A program made the position numbers and the translations under genes. The notes under the pieces are model-generated. The model was not told where the DNA came from. It saw nothing but the letters and a program-made list of their open reading frames with translations, and ran no database searches. Positions 1 to 13,800 of a stretch of 64,000 nt of DNA are shown one piece after another (the first letter of the stretch is position 1; each line of letters begins with the position of its first letter). The DNA is from Cardiocondyla obscurior (taxonomy: Eukaryota > Arthropoda > Insecta > Hymenoptera > Formicidae), in NCBI RefSeq assembly GCF_019399895.1, contig NC_091878.1, positions 992,001 to 1,056,000 of the forward strand. The letters are read 5' to 3'.

Positions 1-3000
1 CGGGGTCTGCTAAAAGAACCGTTTATCTCGCATGATTCACAACGGGAGTGCTTTACGTCGCGGGCCACGCGAATCACGTGTTGAAACGTCGATCGGGAGC
101 GGAAATGCGGGACCGGATGCCGCGGGCGTTCGCAGATTTATGCCCTGCGGACGTTGCTTTCCAGAGTCAATGGAATAGTCCAAGGCTGGAATTAAATCCT
201 CGCGATACGGGGCGGCCCGGCCGACGAAACGCCGCCGCGAGTTCGGCAAACGCGGGTGAGGTGATCGAACGGCGGCCGTAAAGACCGCAAACGTTTACGA
301 GAGTCACTGGAATTTCGCCAGGATGCAGCCGCCAGGCGCCACAGGATATTTACGACGCCCGGGTTAATAAGAGCTTTGTCAGCTTGTATATTTCTGAACA
401 CCTATAATGCGCGCCGCGTCGCGTTTCTTATAACGTATGGCATGTTATTTCATCCGGAATGGAGAGCGGAACAAATTTACCGGCGGGATATTCGCGGGAT
501 TGTTCGGCAGGAAAAATTAGCCTTGCAAACTGAGGACGGATAGCTCGGCAAGTTTGACGTCTTGCGTTGATAAGACTATAAACATTAGATCGCCTTATGT
601 CTCGTTTACTTTTTTTTTTGCTGTGTCAATTTTTTTTTTTTTTTTTTTTTTTTTCTTTTCGAGAAACTCGAAGAATACGTAACCCTTTCGTAAAGCGTGA
701 AAAAGAGTAGAACAATTAGACGCGATCGCGGGCGAGCTCATTCCCTTTTATATTTCATACGCGAGGCGATTCCCCCTCGCGTTATTTACGAGCGTAGGCT
801 GCTGGTTTCTTTCGTTCTCTCTGTCTCAATTCGCGGCGGACGGACCGAGGTATTTACGACGAGCGTTCCGAGACCAGAAACGCGTCAATATACTCGATCG
901 GACAATGTGCCGTACAAACGGTTTGGAAAGATTTGTGGAGGAAAGAAAGAAAGTTACTTCAATTCAGGTTTAAATCAATTTTAATCTTGAAATAATTCGA
1001 GAATAACATTTTAATAATCACAGCGCGAAAAGACAAGAAACTCGTATAAAAAAGAAAATGTTTTAATGACAAAAGGTATGGGGGTTAGAGAAATTGAGGC
1101 GCTATAGATCGAAACGGAAGCGCTTCTTCCCGAGCCAGTTCGTCTTGTCGCGTTCACGCCGCGATACTGTCAGATAAGCGTTATCGATGCGCAATATTCG
1201 CGAGCGAACGATGCAACAGGCTCCCCGACAGCATCCAAAGTGGCGAGAACTTGTTCTCGGGAGAGCGGTCTCACCGGGCCGGCAGCGGGCTTCGCTCTAA
1301 TCTTTATGAACTCCATTAAGACGACGAGCGTGGCTACCGGATAGGAGAAGACGCGGCTCCCTCGTTTCACGGATCGATCGTCCTTCTCGGGTTCGATTTT
1401 CACGGGTTTCTCTCAATTAAAGACTTGAAAATTACACGTTACTTTATCATTTTAAATTACATTTTTCTGTAATTTATTTATTAAAATTTATTTAAAAAAT
1501 TGTCACTTTAATTGCCGTATCAGGAATCCCTTCTTAACTAAATTTTTATTTTAATCTAGAACTTTAAATTAAAAATAAAAATGTAATTCTTATTCCCGAA
1601 ATTTTGCAATTTTATAAAAAATTATTCTCTAAAAAATTAGAAAGCGTTTTAAAATTGTTTTGTTAACTCTTCGAGGTTGAAATTTTCAGCTCACTATCTC
1701 GTAATCAGGAAAATTAACTTTGTTAATTATACGACCAGAGAGTTTTGTAGCAGATAATATATATGTGCATGTTTAAGCAGACTTCGTCTCTGCTCCGTGG
1801 TCCCACGCGCGAAGTAACGTCACGCCCGATAAGATTACCTTAAAATTGATCATCTTCCCCGCACGCGCGGCGCGAGAAGAGCCGTAATTTATGACCCGGG
1901 GATCGATGGGTCTCTCGAATAATTCCGGTTTAATTAAATTCCTCGACGATAATCGTGACAGTTACGAAGAGCGCGTATCTTTCACGTGCCATCAAAATGC
2001 CAGTTACGTAAATCGAATTGCTCTTTTGCCCGCCGCGAATAGATGGCCGGATCGGTCAATTGCGACACCATAGGGATCCGTGACATTTCGTCTGCGTGAC
2101 ATTTTTCGCGCTCGCCCCGCGGCGGTCCGGTATCTCGATCCTTTGTTAACGCGAAAATTCCCGACAGACAGTTCGCGACATCCCGTTCGCCTCAATCGCA
2201 CTCGTGCGCTTTGTGAAACTTGCACGATCTCCTGCCGCTCGCTCTTGTTGCTCCGAAAGGTAAACCGCCGGGATACATTTTTTTTTTTTTTCCTTTTATT
2301 TTTCTGAGGGATTCTGCATAATAGCGTCGAAGGTCTGTAATTGCGGCGCCGGCATCGTTACTAGATCATCGATGAGATTTCTCCTGGTATGCAAAAGCCC
2401 ATAAAAGCAGCGCGAGAGGAAAGAGCTGAGCTCGTAAGGCGAGAAAAGGAGCGTGTCTCCGTTAATGACGATCCGCATTCTTGCGGGAATCGCGCGGGAA
2501 ATTCCTTCGCGCCCGATGAAGAAGGGGAGAGCCCTTCTCCCGGCGGCCCGCAATCTCCGCGTCACAACGAGTAATAATTAAGACGATTCATTAAGGAAAA
2601 GCGTCGAGATAAGGTTGCTTTATACCTTGGCCGCGTAAAAGAAAATTTGCCGTAAAAATCGCGCCGATTATTATAAAATCAGCGACGTTGAGAAATTTTA
2701 TTTTTTTATTTTATTTCTCAAGAAGGTAAAACTTCTTTTTTGCGATCAATTAAAATCCGATTTCAAAGTACTCAGAGTCCGACAGCGAATTTACGTTCAT
2801 CATCATTCGCGAGCTCGAAAGAAAATCGTCGACCCGTTAATCGCCCGACGTGGGTTCACGAGGTGCGTCTCGGGAGATTCGAATATTTATTCACACGCGC
2901 GTCACTGTTCTGTTAATTTACGTGCGGCAGACACACGAGAAGCCGATCCGGCTAATGAGCCACCACTCTTTATTCGGTTTACAAGCAAAAAAGCGAGTAC

Positions 3001-4859
3001 GCGTATAGGTACTTGCATTTCCTAGCTTTCTCTCGTCCGAATCACGCAACGTCGATGATGCGCTCAGTCAGCGATCACGGTTGCATAAAACGCAACTAGA
3101 TGCTTGAGAAGAGTCTGCATACGGATATCGCTTCCATCGCGCGTCTTTTATCGAACAATTTTCCCGCGATATTTTATATCGCGCGAAGAAACCGTGCGGG
3201 TTTATAAAAGCTGGTCGCTGTTAACTGTAAGACTAGTTATTAAATTAGATTCAGCCTCCGTATCAATGTAAAGCATATCGTGTATCAGAAATTTTGTGAT
3301 AAAAATCTTTCGGCTACTAAATTAAATTCAGGTCACTGACCCTGAGATCTAAATCATCAAAAGCGAATCTTAAAAAATTTATTATCATATTTAGAAATAT
3401 CGTATAGTTATAATTAATATTAAAAAATGGCAGAAATAATTAATATGTACGTAAATGTTATAAAGTTATAGAAAAATAATTTTTTTAATACGATGGAAAT
3501 TAGAGAGAAGCTGTATAATTAATGCAATACTTTCTCTCCGTTTTTTTTGTCTTTTTTTTTCGTTAATTTTTTAATCGTCAAAACTCCGGGATACGGTTTC
3601 GATTTATTCGCATACTATGTTGAACCGCGAGATCCTCGACGGCAGTAGTACGTGAAACGTGACACGTGGCGAGGCGAACCGCAGCCTCGGTATCGAATAC
3701 CCGCCAATTCGAGAAATGCCCGGTAGTAATTCACGCTGTACGTCGCTCGTCTAGAAACCGTTCGCGCTGTATTTCGCCACGCGATCTGTTTACTTGTCCG
3801 AGCCGGCTGACCGACTTGGATGAGTCGCTCGGCAGAGTTGACACGGCCGGTCGGCCGATTAACTTACACCGTCATCGTGTGGCCGATCGAACATTTGGTT
3901 CGTTGAACTGGTTTTTTGCGAAAACGCGCACGAGAGAAAAAAAAAAAAAAACGAGCCTTACGAGCACGCGGCAAAAAGTTCCAAAACCAGAACGTTGGGT
4001 GAGAAGTCTCCTGTAATTCCGGTAGTCCGCGAGAGAACGCGAGATATGGACAGCAGGGAATTAACACGCGAGCCATAAGCTCGAAGGCAGACGTTCGATC
4101 ATTTTCGAGTGGTTAAAAAAAAAATTTGTATTTAACGCAAAATATTAAAGCAACCGGTTCGCGGCGTAAATGGGATTATAAGCGAGCGCAGAAGGGCGTG
4201 AAGAGTCCGCATGATAAGACGTCGTGATTAGAGTTCGCCCAGAGAGATACGAGTCGCGTGTATGCGAAATCTCACCCCGGTCTAGGAAACGGTCGAGGGG
4301 ATCCTGTTACTCGCAGGTGGAAAGTTGAACTCACGGGATTAATGAAAGCCGTGTCTGTATCGCGCGCGTGTACGATCGACGACGTTGACGAGAGTAAAAA
4401 AAAAAAAAGAAAAAAAGGGAACGACCGAATAATCGACGATCCGCCGAGGGCGATACACGAAGCGGCGTCGCGCGAGATCGGAGATCGTACGACACAAAAT
4501 GATATTGTAATTTTTGCGCCGAGCGAATCGCTTAAGCGGTTCTCATACGATTCGTACTCGAGCGAGCATTGCATTGGTTCACTGATAATTACCGTTTTCA
4601 TGAGAAGCGTGCAATTTATTCGCGCGTATATCAGCCAGAGGATCATAACACGCCCCCCTCGTAAGAATTTTCATTTATCCCAAATTTACACCGCCAGATA
4701 AATACCGAGAGTTAACTTATTCTGAGTATTAAAAATATTGTTCAACGTTCTGACATTCAAAATTAATAATTTTTATCGTAATACTTAATTTCTAGAATTT
4801 TATTTGGCGGTGTTAATTCATAGATTTTTATAAGGGCGAGGGATTAGAGTTACGCTTAC
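1..4859. other. Gene-free CpG-rich stretch, probable intron of the Ras-like gene
   Basis: No exon could be supported on either strand. The missing 3' coding part of the Ras-like gene should lie here or, more likely, to the left of the window. I looked on the minus strand for the expected G5 region (EVSA-type motif) and did not see it. Open frames on both strands are short, mutually overlapping and composition-driven. The stretch holds a poly-T tract near 630-654 and many short A/T runs. Confidence 0.5.
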
Positions 4860-7800
4860 CGTGCATGGTCCAAGTCTCGCTTGTTACCGAGCAGAAGGGC
4901 AGTAAAATAGGACGGCAGGCGTAGATCCGCGAGCTGCTTGAGAAGTCCGCGTGCCTCCTGAAAACTCCGCTTACAGGTCACGCTGTAGACCACGACGAAC
5001 GCCTCGCCCCACCGTATGTGCGAATACAAACAGCCATTCTCCTGAAACAATCGACAGAACACGAGCGATCACTATGACATTCAAGAATTAAATTTAATTT
5101 GACGTATCTGCGCTCGCATCTGTCGACACCCCAGCGCGTTTGAATGTAAGCCAGTCTCTTGGGCGACATTCGCTCTCGGCGAGTAGAAATCGATCTCGAA
5201 TTCTAAATCCGTCCGGCGCTCTCGTGAGAGCGAGAAAGAGAGAGAGCTTTGCGAGACACGTCGCCGAAACAGTTAAAAACGTAATAAATATAAATATATT
5301 TAAATATAACTTGAGATATTTTTATTAGAACTTGCATCTCGGAATACAGCGACCAGCTTTCAAAACGCGTCTGCATCACAATGCGCCTATTTACGCAAGC
5401 GGATAAAATCGTCTTTAACGACTGTAAAAAAAAAAAAAAAAGAAAAATAAGAAAAGAATAAAAAAATATAAAAGAACCTGTCGGATGGACACGCTTAAAA
5501 GTCGCAGCGCGTTGATTCCTCAACCTGCGTTCATAAATTCGAACCACCACCTAAACTGCGGCGCACATCCGGCGGGAATAAATTTTATAGACCGAGATAA
5601 ATATATACCCGGTCGGTGTGGGTATACACGGGCGTTATTTACGGTCAAATCTGTCGAATTAACATTGCGTGTAACGCGCTCGTAAATAAGCGCCGCCGCC
5701 GCAAGAACGCCGGTGACGGCGAGTGCGCGCTTCCTATGCAGCGCGATCTTACAGTATCTTAAGAGCACATTTTATCTCCGGCAAAAAGAGGCTCGGCGCC
5801 GATTATGTCGCGTAAAAAAATTTCGTTATTGCTCAAACGCGAGTTTGACGCGAACTTAGTCGCAAACATGATTTAAGGAGCCTCAAAACGCGCAAGTGTT
5901 AAAATTACGTAAGCACGAAAGTCTTACCTCTCAAAATTATAAAGGCCTCGGATTTATAGAAGTTATGTGACAAGGAAAAACAAGAAAAAAAAAATGTTTT
6001 AAATATTTATAAATCCAATTACAAAATTTTAGAACCGCAGAGATGCAATAATTTTGCGCCACGGAGGCGCGGTTAGAAAACTCGGTATATTTATGTGTGA
6101 CGAAAGTACGATATTTCATGTGATTTTACGGGGTCTCGTTATTTTGACGTTTCGCACTTTGAAGAATCGAACAAAGATATGCATCCACTTTGTCTGCGGC
6201 TTCTAGCAGATGTCGTCAACGTAAAACGGGCGTGCGCCTGTCGCGCCGAGAGACGTGCTCATAAATATTTATTGATCGGCTGCATTCGAGGCGATCGAAC
6301 GCGATGTCGGATATTGCGTTCGCGCGCGAATGACGTGGCAGGTTTCGTAATGCCGACGGTGATTCGCCTGGTTACGAAATCACGCAGGGCGCCCTTTAAT
6401 TAGATCCACTAAGAAGCCAGAACAGCTCACACGCGAGGCCCTAAGATAGATCCCTTTTATTAAATATACAATACTTTTGAAACGTAATATAATCATTTGC
6501 GCACATATATACGTAATTAAGCTTAATTAAAGCGATCCGAATCGAAAAATCCTCAGATCCGCTTCGTGCGATCGTAGTCGCGTTTATTACTCGGCCGCTG
6601 ACAATGAGTTACAGTGTTATTACTTGGAGTTTTACAACGACAGAGTTCCTACCGGGCTGGCTCCTAGTAAAAAAAACGAAGATAGCGAAGGGGAGAAAGG
6701 AGAAAGAGAGAGAGAAAAAAAAAGTACGGGCTTATGGTCAATAGCTTATGGCTGCAACGAGCGGCGACCATTCCACGCGAGGGAAAATAACGTCGAGGCA
6801 ATAAACTGAATGATTGTTGTAACACTTTGAATCGCGCGTTACGATCGCCGGCGTGTACATGGGAAAGATCGAGTCCACCGAGCGTTATTGGCTGCGGACG
6901 AGTTTGAAAACAAGAAATCGCCGGTATTTATTAATCGCGGCGCTCCGGCTCGCCGGCCGCTAATAACGTCATTAATCCTGTCGCTTAAATTAACGTTGAT
7001 TCGTCTCGCGAGCGTACAACGTTCGCGGAAGAAAGGAGACAGAGAAAAAAAAAAAAATACACAACTGTGAAAAATACGCGCCAAAGTAGAGCTCGCATCT
7101 CGGTTTTTTCCAAGACGCATAAACCGTTATTTTTCTCAACAAAACAAGGAAAGCTGCATTTTTTTATTTTTCGAGAGAGAAAGAGAGAGAGACACCCGTG
7201 CGAGAATTGACGTACACGCGCTTGTTTGCGCACCTGCAAAACACTCGGAGATAAGGCCGTTAAAAACGGAATTTCAATGTCGATCCGAAACCCCGCCACC
7301 CGAAGACGAAGACCGATTGACATACCGCGTGTGCGATCACTCGTGGAAACATTTTTAGAAGCCTTCGACGCGAGTCAACGCGACGCGCGCGAAATTAAGA
7401 CGTGCACCCGAAAAAGGAACCCGTCGGCTCGTTGTAATTAAGATTAAGATTTATTCGCGATAATTAAAAACGTCACGCGGTTCGTTTATACCTGCTGTTG
7501 GCTTCTACAGAAGTGTTAGTCGAATTAAGGCCGAGATCGGCACCGATACGGCGAATAGAATTTTATTTTCAAAGCTATCATCATCGTTGATTTTTGCACT
7601 TGTTAGAATACTCGCCTGCTACGCGTAGAACTTGCAGCGGTGCAAATTAGAATTATAAATATTACATCTCTTAATTTGGATCGACCAAGTGCAAAAGATA
7701 TTCAGTATCGAAGCTTGGTGATTCCCGCCCTCGGTCAATTTTTCACGCCCAAACGAGCATTTGCTGCAGCTGCGGGATCATTCCTTTTCATCGTTCGGTC

Positions 7801-10800
7801 CTTCGTCTCGTTCTTTTCTCTTCCGACTGCCTCGCCGGCGGCAGAAGGGGCGCGCGCTTAATTATCAATTATCCACTGGCCCTCCCACGAAAAGCAATCG
7901 CAATTATGTGCCGGTCACGAGGCCAGGGGGACTCCGGTCCCCTTTTCTTCCTCCCTCGCTCTCGCCGGCCCCTCCCTCCCCTTTCCCCCGCGCGGAGATT
8001 TATCTCGTGCGTGCACGCGGATGAAGAACAATGCGAGAATTAGGGAAGTGTGTCACCAGGCTGCCGGCGCTCCTCATATTCGCGAGGCGGAACACCTGGG
8101 CGCCACGCGGCGCGCAGCATCCCGACCCGGTCCAGGAGATGAGGCGGTATGATTGATATTTTATTGCTGCATGCGCGCGCGCGCCATTGACCCGCTAAAC
8201 CGTATGTAGATTGTAAGAAACGAGACAGACGCGAAAATGACAGCGGAACAAAGCGAGAGAGGGCGGAAGAGAGAAAGGGAGCCGGAGAAAAAGAAGGAAA
8301 GATTCGAGAAGGTGGGGGGAGGAGAAGGAGGGAAAAGAAAAAAAAATTAATCTACCAAAAGTAGAACGTACGCGCGATCGGGGCGAGATGAAGTACGATT
8401 GATACTTTATTTCGACCTGAGACATTGACCTATATATCGAAATTATAGATTGAGCCAGTCGTATGTAGATTACAAAAACGCAAACACGCGGCCGGACTGA
8501 CGTCAGTCGCCGGTAGTTTGTCGACTTTCCTCTCGCTGTCAATGGATCGAGGTAAAATCAACCGACCGGATGAAATAAAAAAAAATAAAAAAAAATAAAG
8601 AAATAAATAAGTAAAATAAAACAAAAAAAAAAATAAAATCTTCGACGTTTCGAGCTGCATCGAATTTTACGCGATTGAAGGCGATAAACGAAAACGGGAT
8701 TTTAATTTATCTCTTTTACGGCGAAAGAAAGGATAATCAATTACGCAATTGTTAATGCACGCGCCGTCGAAAGAATGCTAGGCGTTACCGAGCGTTCGAT
8801 TGTTCTGAACTAATTATCGCGCGGCGATATATCCGCGCTGACGTCGTAAATCTCGGGACGCTGAAATCGGAAAGGCGGCGCCAACTATTCTCCGTTTCGG
8901 CCGGTGGCGATAATACGCGGCGGTTACGAGACGAGGAAACGGTAAGATGATCAGCTGACGCGAGAATATTCGCGAGGCGGCCACTGTTAATGATATAAAT
9001 CGGTCTTATAAATGGTTTCCGTGGCGGCTTATCTCAGCCGGGCGAAGATTTACGTGACGAGGAACAATGCACGATGGAAGTATTAATCGTGGCGGCCGAC
9101 GAGGTCGAGAGCCGGCCCAGCAGCCACCTACTCATTTGTTGCTCGACTTCCTACCTACGTGGCCGATTCCGCCGGAGAGCACCTACCTGAACCTCCCCGG
9201 TACCCTTGTTAAGCCGGGTTATTATTATACCCGCGTTGCGGAACACCTACTGCGATCCTCGTGATCGATATTACAACGAGATGGTCTCTTTCACTTTCTC
9301 TCCGTTTTTCTCTCTTTATTTTTTTCCCTGCTCTCGGAAGCCGAACGAACATTCTACGAAATTTCAGCCGAGCCGAGAACAATCGGCTCGCTCGCTGCTT
9401 ACGCGAAAAAGTGCGATTATTACCTGCAACTCGACCCCGAATTTTTCAAACTCCACCTGTCCATCCAACTGAAGAAAGTAGAAAAGCTCGAACCAATTTT
9501 TATTTTTTTTTTTTTCTTTTCCGGCCCTAAGTCTCAAATAAACCACTATCCTGATGACTTAATTTCTTTCGGTTATATTTTGGAAGCTTGAAAAGTTTCT
9601 TCGAGCTCCCGAATATTTCGCGCAAGGTCGAACAGAGAACGCCTCGGCTAGATAGATTTAATTAAGACAATCCATTATCGGCCGGTATAATAGACATAGT
9701 AGCGCTACGAGATTAATTAAGTCCAGATTCGCGGAGTCGCCGGCGGGCATCGGCGGCAAGAAACGTTTCTAGCATCCGCGGGAGGATTTATTACCGCTTC
9801 TTGCGGGTCTCGCAAACGCGACTTAAGACGCGTGCCGCTGTCACTGCGCCCAGTGCCCGTGACAGTCGGCCCGACTGTCTTCGTTAGTAATTGACATCAC
9901 GATCCGCGTCAGAAGCACGCACACGGAGACGCGCGCTGGCTGCAAAAAGGGCTTCTCTCAATCGGTTTCCTGTCGCCTATAAAGCGCCGCATTACGCGTC
10001 GCTAATTGCGCACTGAGAGAAACGTATAGTTGGCCCCGACTATAATTTCATGATATTTCCAGCAAATAAATATACCATTACGGTAATAAAAAATAATTGA
10101 GACAGAAAATTATAGACGAGACTGAATTTAACTCTCTTCAAATTTATTAATTTTTTTTTTTATCTACGAGATTCCAGCTGAACCGAATGCACTCGCAATT
10201 TTGTCCCCAAGTCGCAAAAAAAAAAAAACGTTATTAAATCCAGTAAAAAAATATTTATTTTGTAATATAAAAATTTTAATAATCGCAAATTGAAGAACAA
10301 TTAAAATTGCGGAACAAAAATGGTAGAAAGAAAGTTGAAAAAATTCAGAGACTGAACTCTGAAGCGGAAAAGTCTAATTTGTCAAATGTAAAATAAATAA
10401 CTAAAGACCCCGAGATTCCACGAGTCTTTTCTCATATCTCTCGAACACGCGTTGATAATAAAAAATAATTTCTACTTCCGTTAGGAAATTCCACGCTTAT
10501 CTCCTTCTTTCTCTCAGCTTCTTCGAGACCTTTTCGTTTTCTCGATACATTTTCGCAATCTTTTCCGTCCCCGGTTTTCTCATTGCGCAGTTAATGAGGT
10601 GGCTCGAGACTGCCCATCGCATTAGAACGGTATTCGTCATTAACATGAAGCGTAAAACGGTCAAAGGTAGGCACGCTAAACTGGCACGAGCGGTTGCAAG
10701 CACGTAAACGTTCGCGTGAACATAAACGCGTTCATAGACGTCGGCACCGAGGGACACATTCTGTTCTCAGGATTTCTTAATTAATGCGGAAGTGTCCTCT

Positions 10801-13800
10801 TAATTTTTGCTATACCATAGAACCCGGTAATACTTATAAATCGTAAGAAAAAAAAAAATTAATAATAATAATTAGGAAGCAACGTGAATTTTTCGTGACA
10901 TAATTTTTCCAGCTTTTTTTTTTAACTAATTATTGGACGAATATTTTCGAGACGCGAGAAAATAACGAACGGGTTCCCGGAAAAGAGACGTGGATTTTAG
11001 AAGAGACCCGCGTTCAGCGGGAGAAATTAAATAATGTAACAAATAGCATCTGTCGAAATCGGAGCCGGGGCACTTCCTGGTCGGTGGACGCCGATCGCGG
11101 CCAACCTTGCGTGGCGCTTATCTGCAAGGACATTTGTACGGTGAATCGTCTTGCTCGGCCGATTTTCAGGCGTATCTTAACGGCGATTGGGGGATCGGTG
11201 TCCGCTAACCAAGGCGGTTCTAGCTGAAAAAGCGCGGACGTTGACCACGTGCGCTCGATGGGTTCGCGCGCTTTAAGTGCCCGCAGATCGCACCCGGCAT
11301 CCCGCTGTATCGGGTTATCGAGATGTACGTTACGTAGAAATGTCGGAAACGGATAATTCCGTAGATTAAGGCGCGTTTAGGTGCGAGGCTTATGTGCCCT
11401 TTAAGCTGCAGCTCCTCGGCAACGTTCGGGCGCGACGTGCGATCAGTTATCGAGGCGAGAAGCTGTGAAAAAAAATAATACAGAATAGACGTGACCGATC
11501 GCGTCAAATTTTAATTATAATTAAAATAAATTTTAACTGTATAAAAAAAAAATTCCCGTAGCTTTAAATACACCCGATGAACGTAATATCGCGGCCAGAT
11601 ATCGCAAAAGTGAGAGGAATGTAGGGATAATTGGAAAGATAACACCGCGAGCGTACGCCGTGTTATGTACTTTATTGGCACGGTCGGAGCCTTAGTTTAG
11701 CCACGAATTATTGGCTGTTTGTTCTAATACCCGTTGCACGTCTCTCAGATAGTCGAGATAGTCGACATCTGGGTCTCCTCTCTCACGCGAAACATGAGAA
11801 CACCGTCCCTCGGCAGTTAGAAAGATTTAGAAACCTGAACGTTTGCAAATTCGTGAATGCTGAAGTATATAAAAACGGATATCGAGCGTCTCGGGATCGA
11901 GGTTCGCAAATAATGAAAACCCAGAAACCTCGAAAGAACCTGGGGAACCGAATTTAAAAAGGTGAAAGCACGGTAATCGCGAAAAAAAAACTCCAGGCAC
12001 GAGAATTAGAGCTTGGAGCTTAATAAAAAAAAAAAAAAAAAAAAGAATTTAAAGTTTGACATTCAGAGACGCGGGCAGGTGAACGTTCGCATAATCACAA
12101 GAGATTCAAAAGTTCTAATCGCACCGCGGCCGACAGCTTTCGGATTTACCGAGGCTGAACGTGAGTTATGGTCAACGCAACCTGATAACAAAAATGCGGA
12201 GATGAAAACGATACGCCGCTCGTAAATGTTGCAGCCGTGATAAACAGCGCGTTATCCAGGATTGATTGATCCCGGCGCGGGCTTCGCGAGGATTTGCCGG
12301 GGGAGTAAAGCGGGCCGATGCAAAAGTTCCGTTCACAATGGGACCTCACGCGTCGCGACGTGATATATCGGCACGACGGATTTAGAGAAGTGTCCGCCGA
12401 TGGTAAATTTAACGATCCGCTTCTTTTACGCGGAATCGGCATCGACTTCCTGCACCACTGCCACACTGATCCACATCGATATCGATCTTCCTAGATCCTG
12501 TTCCCTAACGACGCTCTCCGTCATTTTTTTTTTTTTTAATTTTTTTTTTAAGTTTTTATTCGCGAAGCTAACTGAATTAAAAAAGAATTTCTATTTACTT
12601 GAAATATCGAGTTCAGCGAGAACTTAAAAGCGTGATTTGTAAATCGCAGAATATCTCGGGATAAAAAGTAAAGGTTTAAAAGATATGAATCGTAGAAGAT
12701 GGATTATAATATAATCTTTGTAAAAGATATGTAAATTGGCGACCCAATTATGTCAAAATATTTTTTAAGTGTAGCAATATTAACTGGCAAAGAGGCGTTT
12801 AAAACGTAATTTTATACGCGTACGTACAAATCGCCAGTGTCGTTTCCTGTTCCAGATTATTTATTGTATTCGCAAGCTAACGGTGCATGCTGCCTTACGC
12901 GTTCTACGTACAAGGTTCTCTAAATGGACAAGCATTGTTTGCTGGCGAATCGTGTAGTGACGGTTAATGGTGCAGTTGCATTCATGTACCGAAAATAATT
13001 TAAACGCTAAATCCGAAATGCGAATCAGAACAGAATAATATTAAAAATTCAAAAAAATATTTTTAGTTTTAACAATATCCAAAAAATAATAAAAATAAAA
13101 AAAATAACAAAACGTAAATTTAAAAAATCTACTAAAATTTTATTAAATATATAGATTTGAAAGATAAAACTGATTTTTTTTTTTTATTTGAAAACTCCCG
13201 AATTGAGGGAGTCTCATAACTCGAAAATTTAGGAAAGTGAAAGATATCAATTCGTACGGTGAGGTGTTCGAAGTATCGCGTTCTAGACCCGCTGTCCTGC
13301 GGATCACGGCTCGCGGGCTTTTAAGCGACAGGTGCAAACATTCAAGGAGCAGCGCAAAAAAGGAAGCAGGTAATTGTGGTGGAAGCCCCGGGTAGAAAAA
13401 CCAGTTTGCTAAAAACAACCCGGGCCCGATCGGGTCTCGTTGCAGGGCTACCGAATAACGAACGCGCCGTCGGTGTGGACAACGTGCGTGTGGGGAGCTC
13501 TCGTGAGAGGCAGCTTTTGGAAATCCGCTTTAAAATGTCCCCTCGAAACCGCGATCCTGCGGAAATTATGTCCCGCCGAGAGAGGAGACCTCATTCGAGG
13601 CACTTTGCGGCGCGCGAAAAATTATACATTAGAACGATCGGTGTAAATCACTTTTATGCGTTGTCGCGGGAAGATAAACCTCCTTAACATTTTTATTATT
13701 TACTAGAGACCACGGAACGCGCGTCTCGTGCACGTTATTATCTTCGGACATTAGTTAATTCAATTAATTTTTAAAGCAAGCCAAGCGAGAGGGCCAATCG

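Noticed and set aside
1170..1403. Minus-strand frame considered as the last exon of the Ras-like gene
   Set aside because: The translation has no SAxx/G5 motif or Ras-type helix, and the overlapping basic frame (ending GKKRFRFDL) did not fit either.
4258..4701. 147-codon plus-strand open frame
   Set aside because: No homology recognised, an antisense frame of similar length, and no splice or poly-A context.
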